The translations under genes and the position numbers were made by a program. 27,347 nt of DNA from NCBI GenBank assembly GCA_963923455.1, contig CAWULT010000060.1:1-27347 (forward strand), read 5' to 3'. Source of the stretch: CAWULT01 sp963923455. GTDB taxonomy: Bacteria; Acidobacteriota; Vicinamibacteria; Vicinamibacterales; UBA2999. Positions within the stretch are counted from its first letter, which is position 1. The number at the start of each line of letters is the position of its first letter. This document shows positions 22,438 through 27,347 of the stretch, one piece after another. The notes beneath the pieces were generated by a model. It worked only from the letters and a program-made list of their open reading frames with translations. It did no database searches and had not been told where the DNA came from.

Positions 22438-24204
22438 ATGACCCGCACGCACGCGCTCGTATTGTCCGCCGCCCTCACGCTGTCGTCCGGCCTGACCGGC
22501 CACGCCCAGCAGGGCGCACGCCCGATGACCCCGGTGACCGACGAGATGCTGATCAAGCCGAGTCCATCGGACTGGCTGATGTGGCGCCGGACGCTCGACG
22601 GGCAGGGGTTCAGCCCGCTGACACAGATCGATCGCGGCAACGTCGGGGCGCTGCGGATGGTCTGGACCCGCTCGATGGGCGCCGGCCGGGGCGAGGCCAC
22701 GCCGCTCGTCTACGACGGCGTGATGTACCTGCCCAACCCGAACGACGTGATTCAGGCGTTCGACGCCGCCACCGGCGAACTGAAGTGGGAGTACAAGCGT
22801 ACGCACCCGCCGGACCTGCGCCGGTCGAACGACGGCAACCGCACCATCGCGATCCACGGGACGACGATCATCGACACGACGTCGGACAACCAGGTGATCG
22901 CGCTCGACGCGAAGACCGGCAAGGTGGTGTGGGAGACGAAAGTGCTCGACCACACGCTGCGGGCGACGACGAGCGCCGGCCCGATCATCGCCAACGGCAA
23001 GGTCATCGCCGGGCGCAACTGTCAGCCGGACGCGGGCCCCAGCTCGTGCATCATCACGGCCCACGACGCCGCCACCGGCAAGGAGGTCTGGCGGACCGGG
23101 ACGATCGCGCTGCCCGGACAGCCGGGCGGGGACTCGTGGGGGAAGATTCCCGCGGAGCAGCGGCTGCATGTCGGTGCGTGGATGGTGCCGAGCTACGACC
23201 CGGAGACCAACCTCGTCTTCATGGGCACGTCGGTCACGAGCCCGGCGCCGAAGTTCGCGCTCGACGGCAACGACCGCGAGTACCTGTACCACAACTCCAC
23301 GCTCGCGCTCGACGCCGACACGGGCCGGATCGTGTGGCACTACCAGCACGTGGTGGACCACTGGGATCTCGACCACGTATTCGAGCGCCTGCTCGTCGAC
23401 ACGGCCGTCCGGCCAGACCCGAAAGAGGTGCCCTGGATCAATCCCCGCCTCAAACCGGGCGAACGCCGGAAGGTCATGACCGGCATTCCCGGGAAGACCG
23501 GCATCATCTACACACTCGACCGCAAGACAGGCGAGTTCCTGTGGGCGCGCCCGACGTCGCCGCAGAACGTCGTCAGCGCCATCGACGGCGCCACCGGCAA
23601 GGTCACGGTGAACCCCGAGACGCTCTTCACCGCGCTCGGCCAGCAGCGGACGGTCTGCCCGGGCATGAACGGGGGCAAGAACTTCCAGGCCGGCGCGTTC
23701 AACCCGAACACCAACGTGATGTTCTACGGGCTGCAGAACCTCTGCATGGTGGCCACGAGCGTGCGCGACAAGCCCGACGTCGCCAATCCGAACATCTACG
23801 GGCTCGACACGAAGCCGATCATCGCCCCCGGCACCACCAACGTCGGCACGGTGTGGGCGGTCTCCGCCGAGACGGGGCGCGCGCTCTGGAAGCACGAGCA
23901 GCGCGCCGGCGTGCTGTCGCTCGTCGCAACCGGCGGCGGGCTGGTGTTCGGCGGCGACGCGGCGGGCCGGTTCGCGGCGTACGACGACCGCACGGGCAAG
24001 GTACTGTGGGAGACGAACCTCGGCGCGCCCGTCGGCGGCTACCCGGTCGCGTTCGCGGTGAACGGCAAGCAGTACGTGGCCATCAGCACCGGGACGTCGA
24101 ACGTCGGCACCGCGGCCAACCGGATGACGCCGGAGTTGAAGCCGGGCAGCGGCAGCAGCCTGTTCGTCTTCGCGCTGCCGGACACGCTGACCCGAGGACG
24201 ATGA
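22438..24204 (+). CDS. PQQ-dependent alcohol-dehydrogenase-like quinoprotein
   Basis: A 588-residue exported protein (signal MTRTHALVLSAALTLSSG, cleaved near HAQ). Repeated tryptophan-docking motifs mark an eight-bladed propeller: AFDAATGELKWEY, ALDAKTGKVVWET, AHDAATGKEVWRT, ALDADTGRIVWHY, TLDRKTGEFLWAR, SAETGRALWKH and YDDRTGKVLWET. GGDSWGKIP, WMVPSYDPETNLVFMGT, YHNSTLALD and YQHVVDHWDLD match type I PQQ alcohol dehydrogenases; Asp307 is the likely catalytic base. There is no CxxCH, so no fused cytochrome c. It should oxidise an alcohol in the periplasm and needs PQQ and an electron acceptor not encoded here. ATG 22426, four codons earlier, is an equally possible start. It is divergent from DoxX and 12 bases ahead of the next gene. 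Confidence 0.87.
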   Translation: MTRTHALVLSAALTLSSGLTGHAQQGARPMTPVTDEMLIKPSPSDWLMWRRTLDGQGFSPLTQIDRGNVGALRMVWTRSMGAGRGEATPLVYDGVMYLPNPNDVIQAFDAATGELKWEYKRTHPPDLRRSNDGNRTIAIHGTTIIDTTSDNQVIALDAKTGKVVWETKVLDHTLRATTSAGPIIANGKVIAGRNCQPDAGPSSCIITAHDAATGKEVWRTGTIALPGQPGGDSWGKIPAEQRLHVGAWMVPSYDPETNLVFMGTSVTSPAPKFALDGNDREYLYHNSTLALDADTGRIVWHYQHVVDHWDLDHVFERLLVDTAVRPDPKEVPWINPRLKPGERRKVMTGIPGKTGIIYTLDRKTGEFLWARPTSPQNVVSAIDGATGKVTVNPETLFTALGQQRTVCPGMNGGKNFQAGAFNPNTNVMFYGLQNLCMVATSVRDKPDVANPNIYGLDTKPIIAPGTTNVGTVWAVSAETGRALWKHEQRAGVLSLVATGGGLVFGGDAAGRFAAYDDRTGKVLWETNLGAPVGGYPVAFAVNGKQYVAISTGTSNVGTAANRMTPELKPGSGSSLFVFALPDTLTRGR

Positions 24205-24216
24205 CGAGGTGACGAG

Positions 24217-25500
24217 ATGAAGCAGCAGCACATGGGCCGCCCGTACGCATGGATGGCCGGCCTCGTGGCAGTGGGGGCGATGGCGGCCGCGCCTCGTCCG
24301 GTCGCAGCCCAGCAGGTGGTGCCGTTCGACGGCGGCATCCCGGTGGCGCCGGCCGGGTTCGAGCCGCAGCCCATTCCGGCCGAGCCGATCGAGTACGACA
24401 CCGCCGAGGTGATACGGATCCGCGTCGTGCCGGTGGCCCGAGGCCTGGTCAATCCGTGGAGCCTCGCCTTCCTGCCCGACGGCACGATGCTCGTGACCGA
24501 GAAGGAGGGGCGCCTGCGCATCGTCCGGCGCGACGGCCTCGACCCCAAGCCGGTCCCCGGCGCTCCCGTCGTGCGCGTGCAGGGCCGGTCGGGCCTGATG
24601 GACGTGGTGCTGCACCCGCAGTTCGCGTCGAACCGCCTGATCTACTTCTCGTACCTGAAGCCTGTCGGCGCGGAGCGGCAGGCGGCGCTGACCATCGCGC
24701 GCGGGCGCTTCGACGGTACGGCCGTCACCGGCCTCATGGACATCTTCTCTGCCGGCGCCGGCGTGAGCGGTCCGTCCCGCCTGGCCTGGGGCCGCGACGG
24801 CAAGCTGTACGTGACCACGCCGAGCGGCGGCAACGGGAGCAGCTCGCAGGATCCCAACAGCTACTCGGGCAAGGTGCTGCGGCTCAACGACGACGGCAGC
24901 GCCCCGGCGGACAACCCGTTTGCCGGCCGCGCCGGGCACAAGCCCGAAGTCTTCACTCTGGGCCACCGCAACTCCCTGGGCCTGGCCGTGCACCCGGTGT
25001 CCGGAGACCTGTGGCTCAGCGAGATGGGACCGAACGGCGGCGACGAGCTCAACGTGCTCAAGGCGGGCGCCAACTACGGCTGGCCGCTCGTGAGCCTCGG
25101 CCGCAGCTATCCGGGCCCCTGGCAGTCGCAGGCGTTCTCGCGGGAGGGCATGGAGTCGCCGGTCGTCTACTGGATGCCGTCGATCTCCCTGTCCGGTCTG
25201 GCGTTCTACACCGGCAGCAGGCTGCCGAAGTGGAAGGGCGACGTCTTCGTCGGCGGGCAGCGCACCGGCGAGATTCCGGGGACCGGCCACCTGGAGCGCG
25301 TGCTCGTCAACGACAAGCTCGAGGAACTGCGGCGCGAGTCGCTGCTCGTGCCGCTGCGCATGCGCATCCGCGACGTGCGCCAGGGACCGGACGAACTGCT
25401 GTACGTGCTGGTGGATCACGAGAACGGCGGAATCCTCCGGATCGAGCCGTCGGCGACGCAGCAGAAGCCGACCACGACACCGGCCCGGCCGCCGCGGTGA
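24217..25500 (+). CDS. PQQ-dependent sugar dehydrogenase-like protein (GSDH/YliI fold)
   Basis: A 427-residue exported protein (signal to about AAQQ, residue 33). The six-bladed soluble glucose dehydrogenase pattern is clear: GLVNPWSLAFLPDGTMLVTE, GLMDVVLHPQF, WGRDGKLYVT, YSGKVLRLNDDGS, TLGHRNSLGLAVHP, LSEMGPNGGDELNVL and GANYGWPLVS. The segment before Arg188 is GVSGPSRL, whereas the usual family form has the catalytic His here (as in HHFGSRL), so the active site may differ. It probably oxidises an aldose or a related alcohol in the periplasm, or has changed chemistry. ATG 24217 follows GAGGTGA; with a 12-base gap after the quinoprotein gene it is surely in the same operon. The tail from about 415 is Pro/Thr/Arg-rich. 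Confidence 0.85.
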   Translation: MKQQHMGRPYAWMAGLVAVGAMAAAPRPVAAQQVVPFDGGIPVAPAGFEPQPIPAEPIEYDTAEVIRIRVVPVARGLVNPWSLAFLPDGTMLVTEKEGRLRIVRRDGLDPKPVPGAPVVRVQGRSGLMDVVLHPQFASNRLIYFSYLKPVGAERQAALTIARGRFDGTAVTGLMDIFSAGAGVSGPSRLAWGRDGKLYVTTPSGGNGSSSQDPNSYSGKVLRLNDDGSAPADNPFAGRAGHKPEVFTLGHRNSLGLAVHPVSGDLWLSEMGPNGGDELNVLKAGANYGWPLVSLGRSYPGPWQSQAFSREGMESPVVYWMPSISLSGLAFYTGSRLPKWKGDVFVGGQRTGEIPGTGHLERVLVNDKLEELRRESLLVPLRMRIRDVRQGPDELLYVLVDHENGGILRIEPSATQQKPTTTPARPPR

Positions 25501-25505
25501 TCGGA

Positions 25506-25521
25506 GCCCGGCACGCCGGGC
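25506..25521. terminator. Short GC hairpin after the sugar dehydrogenase-like gene
   Basis: GCCCGGC and GCCGGGC arms are separated by AC, five bases after the stop. There is no T-tract; it may be a transcript-end or processing hairpin. Confidence 0.3.
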
Positions 25522-25559
25522 GCGGCTCCGGCGATGGACCGCGCGAAGGGGGAGCCCCG

Positions 25560-25610
25560 ATGATGAGCGACACCGGACGTCCTTCCGGGGCACGGCGGTG
25601 TGCCCGATGA
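25560..25610 (+). CDS. Possible 16-residue leader peptide overlapping the next start
   Basis: ATGATG at 25560 lies five bases after a strong AAGGGGGAG ribosome site (25546-25554) and encodes MMSDTGRPSGARRCAR before TGA. That stop overlaps the ATG of the CxxC protein gene at 25607 as ATGA. The main gene itself has only a weak ribosome site, so translation of the leader could deliver ribosomes to it. Chance cannot be excluded for so short a frame. Confidence 0.35.
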   Translation: MMSDTGRPSGARRCAR

Positions 25611-26449
25611 CGACGAGGCGATGGGTGCACGCGTTGCTGGCGCTGCTGACGCTGGCGTTCCCGGCGCGGGGGCAGGCTCAGGACCCCACGGCCGTCCGCG
25701 GCGGATGGCTCGCTGACGTCGACGGCGTGCGCCACATCCTGTATCTCGTGGCGCGCAACGACACGTTGACCGGCGTCTACTGCACGCGGTGCGACGCGCC
25801 GGACACCCTGGCGTTCGTCCAGGACGGCACGCTGGGAGCTGGCGCGGTGCGCTTCACGCTGCAGCACCAGCCCGACGGCGCGCCGGCCTTCCGGGAGGCG
25901 GTCGAGGGCTCGCTGGTCGAGGGCGCGCTGCAGTTGACGTTCCGGCGCGCGGGTACGAGGGGGCCTGGCCGCACCGTGCGCCTGCACCGGCCCGTCCACG
26001 TGCCCAGGCCGGCGCGCCAGCGCCGCGTGGCGCAAGGCCCGGCGTACGTCCCGCCCGGACCGCCGGAACCAATCGCCGAGCAGGACGTGCTGGGCCTGTG
26101 GCTCGCCTTCACCGGGCCGCAGAAGCAGTACTTCATGTTCAGGCGGGTCGGCTCACGGGTGCTCGGCCTGGTCTGTGGGCCGTGCGACGATCCGCAGGCC
26201 ATGGCGCCGCTCGACCACGTCGCCATCGAGGGGACGACGCTCAGGTTCCACATCGTGCACGAGGACAACGGCGTCGGCTTCGACGACTACGGGCCGTTCG
26301 ACAACGTTGCGACGGCGACGATCGCGAGGCACGAAATGCACATCTCGGTGCTGCCCAGCTACGACCTGCAGGCCGCGCCGGTCGAGATGACGATGGTCGG
26401 CCCGGTCGCCACGCGGCCGGGCCGTGCGGCACGGTCGGCCCGCCGGTAG
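25607..26449 (+). CDS. Exported two-repeat protein with a CxxC motif in each half (unknown function)
   Basis: A 280-residue protein with a signal peptide (RRWVHALLALLTLAFPARG, then QAQ). The mature part looks like two copies of one beta-rich unit. The first has GGWLADVDG, HILYLVARNDTLTGVYCTRC and RFTLQHQPDG; the second has GLWLAFTGPQ, YFMFRRVGSRVLGLVCGPC and RFHIVHEDNG. Each ends its central strand with CxxC followed by D-A/D-P. The four Cys could bind a metal or form disulfides. I do not recognise a named family. The start could also be GTG 25598. ATG 25607 is favoured by the leader overlap and the signal peptide. The C-terminus is Arg-rich. The gene follows the quinoprotein pair after a 106-base gap. 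Confidence 0.75.
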   Translation: MTTRRWVHALLALLTLAFPARGQAQDPTAVRGGWLADVDGVRHILYLVARNDTLTGVYCTRCDAPDTLAFVQDGTLGAGAVRFTLQHQPDGAPAFREAVEGSLVEGALQLTFRRAGTRGPGRTVRLHRPVHVPRPARQRRVAQGPAYVPPGPPEPIAEQDVLGLWLAFTGPQKQYFMFRRVGSRVLGLVCGPCDDPQAMAPLDHVAIEGTTLRFHIVHEDNGVGFDDYGPFDNVATATIARHEMHISVLPSYDLQAAPVEMTMVGPVATRPGRAARSARR

Positions 26450-26453
26450 CGGT

Positions 26454-26469
26454 CGCGTCCTCGGACGCG
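26454..26469. terminator. Hairpin after the CxxC protein gene
   Basis: Arms CGCGTCC and GGACGCG are separated by TC, four bases after the stop codon. Without a T-tract, terminator function is only likely by position. Confidence 0.35.
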
Positions 26470-26540
26470 GCGCGGGCCGGCAGCCGGCTTCCGGGTACGA
26501 TGCGGGTTTCCGCGGCGCGTGGTGCGACGACGAGGGCCCG

Positions 26541-27323
26541 ATGGAGAACGTCATGAAGGCACTGGTCCTGCTGCTCCTGTTCTCGACGACCGCTCTCGCG
26601 CAGGTGCCAGCGTTCAACGAGGCTGGCGTCACCATGGGCCACCATCACCTGAACGTGACGGACCCGGCCGCCCACAAGAAGATCTGGGTGGAGGTGCTCG
26701 GCGGGCAGGCGTCGGGCAATCCACCCATCGAATTCGTGAAACTGCCGGGCGCGTTTCTCATCCTGTCCGCCGCCAAGCCGTCTGGCGGGTCCGCAGGGTC
26801 GTCGCTCGATCACTTCGCGTTCGCCGTGAAGGACTACGACGCCACGCGGGATCGGCTGGCGGCGGCCGGCGTGAAGATCGTCCGCGATCGCAGCGAGGCG
26901 CCCCGTGAGTTCGTCGCGGTGTTCCCGGACGACGTGAAGGTGGAGTTCTACGAGGACAAGGCGCTCCCGACGGCGATCGCCCACCACCACCTGCACTTCC
27001 GCACGACGGATCCCGATGGCCTGCGCGCCTGGTGGGTGAAGGCCTTCGGCGCCGACGTCCGGCAGGATGGCACCCGCACGGTCACGACCATCCCCGGGGC
27101 CACCTTGTCGTTCACGCGGGTGGACACGCCCGCGCCGCCCACGCGCGGCCGGTCGCTCGATCACACGGGCGTGAACGTCCGCAACGTGAACGAGTACTGC
27201 CGGAAGCTGGCGGGCCTGGGCATCACGTGCGAGCGCCCGCGGGGCACCGACGTGCCGATTGCGATGGTGACCGATCCCGCCGGCACGACCGTGGAGATCA
27301 ACCAGGGCCTGGAATCACGCTAG
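26541..27323 (+). CDS. Exported VOC-superfamily protein (glyoxalase/dioxygenase fold)
   Basis: A 260-residue protein with four beta-alpha-beta modules in two halves of the vicinal oxygen chelate fold. Half 1 has MGHHHLNVTDPAAHKKIW and LDHFAFAVKD; half 2 has AHHHLHFRTTDPDGLRAWW, LDHTGVNVRN and VTDPAGTTVEINQG. The His, His and Glu in half 2 (HHLHF, LDHTG, VEINQ) are placed like the metal ligands of extradiol dioxygenases and glyoxalases. Before the domain is a short signal peptide (MKALVLLLLFSTTALAQ), so the protein is exported, which is unusual for this fold. The start may be ATG 26541 or ATG 26553. Activity is unknown: isomerase, dioxygenase or metal-dependent binding protein. A perfect 14-base palindrome follows at the window edge. 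Confidence 0.83.
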   Translation: MENVMKALVLLLLFSTTALAQVPAFNEAGVTMGHHHLNVTDPAAHKKIWVEVLGGQASGNPPIEFVKLPGAFLILSAAKPSGGSAGSSLDHFAFAVKDYDATRDRLAAAGVKIVRDRSEAPREFVAVFPDDVKVEFYEDKALPTAIAHHHLHFRTTDPDGLRAWWVKAFGADVRQDGTRTVTTIPGATLSFTRVDTPAPPTRGRSLDHTGVNVRNVNEYCRKLAGLGITCERPRGTDVPIAMVTDPAGTTVEINQGLESR

Positions 27324-27333
27324 CTGGTCCCTT

Positions 27334-27347
27334 CCGCGGGCCCGCGG
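27334..27347. terminator. GC palindrome at the right window edge
   Basis: CCGCGGG is followed directly by its complement CCCGCGG, ten bases after the stop of the VOC gene. It may be the start of a longer hairpin cut by the window edge; a terminator is possible. Confidence 0.25.

Noticed and set aside
21285..24212. A 975-codon plus-strand frame spanning the DoxX and quinoprotein genes
   Set aside because: Arg/Gly/His-rich without motifs. The DoxX and quinoprotein frames have clear family signatures and explain the region.
22381..25593. A 1070-codon minus-strand frame opposite the two PQQ-type genes
   Set aside because: No recognisable domain; the composition is that of an antisense GC-rich shadow.
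1..27347. tRNA, rRNA, riboswitch, CRISPR array or phage attachment site
   Set aside because: No cloverleaf, ribosomal or regularly spaced repeat pattern was found on either strand by reading; small structured RNAs could be missed without a covariance search.

Overview
The window is about 68-70% G+C and almost fully coding, with no tRNA, rRNA, CRISPR array, transposase or phage gene seen. A large SusC/TonB-like receptor with an N-terminal carboxypeptidase-regulatory domain, many Sec-exported proteins of unknown function, a DoxX protein with a characteristic C-terminal soluble domain, a DUF6152 protein and paired DUF6644 proteins together suggest an Acidobacteriota chromosome, probably of the Vicinamibacteria type. 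That placement is inferred from protein style, not from a marker gene.

Layout. 1-3631 (+): 3' part of an alpha/beta hydrolase, a gentisate 1,2-dioxygenase-like double cupin, and two translationally coupled DUF6644 membrane proteins. 3683-6686 (-): a DUF6152 protein, a 438-residue exported protein and an exported SMP-30/gluconolactonase-like propeller. 6899-10249 (+): the TonB-dependent receptor. 10371-11756 (-): an aromatic-acid:H+ symporter of the MFS. 11884-17538 (+): an apparent operon of three exported proteins (cassette A), a fumarylacetoacetase-fold hydrolase, a maleate isomerase and an enolase-superfamily enzyme. 17636-21037 (+): a second operon with a diverged copy of the three-gene cassette (cassette B) plus a small exported protein. 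21051-22322 (-): DoxX family. 22438-27323 (+): a PQQ alcohol-dehydrogenase-like quinoprotein, a PQQ sugar-dehydrogenase-like protein, a two-repeat CxxC exported protein and an exported VOC-fold protein.

How the genes may work together. The cytosolic enzymes fit a glutathione-independent gentisate route: ring cleavage to maleylpyruvate (dioxygenase), hydrolysis to maleate plus pyruvate (FAH-fold hydrolase), and isomerisation of maleate to fumarate (maleate isomerase), with the symporter importing an aromatic acid and the receptor moving a ligand over the outer membrane. This is inferred from families and neighbourhood. Around them lies a large exported set whose functions are not known.

The most unusual feature is the duplicated cassette: exported protein 1 / metallo-beta-lactamase-fold protein / exported protein 2. 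Exported proteins 1 and 2 share a recognisable 'YLRRNG' C-terminal segment. The MBL protein of cassette B keeps all its metal ligands, whereas that of cassette A has lost most of them while keeping full length and fold-defining motifs, so it looks like a retained pseudoenzyme. I do not recognise this cassette as a named system. No transcription regulator is encoded in the window. No stretch over 300 bases lacks a gene; the longest gap is the divergent region 6687-6898.
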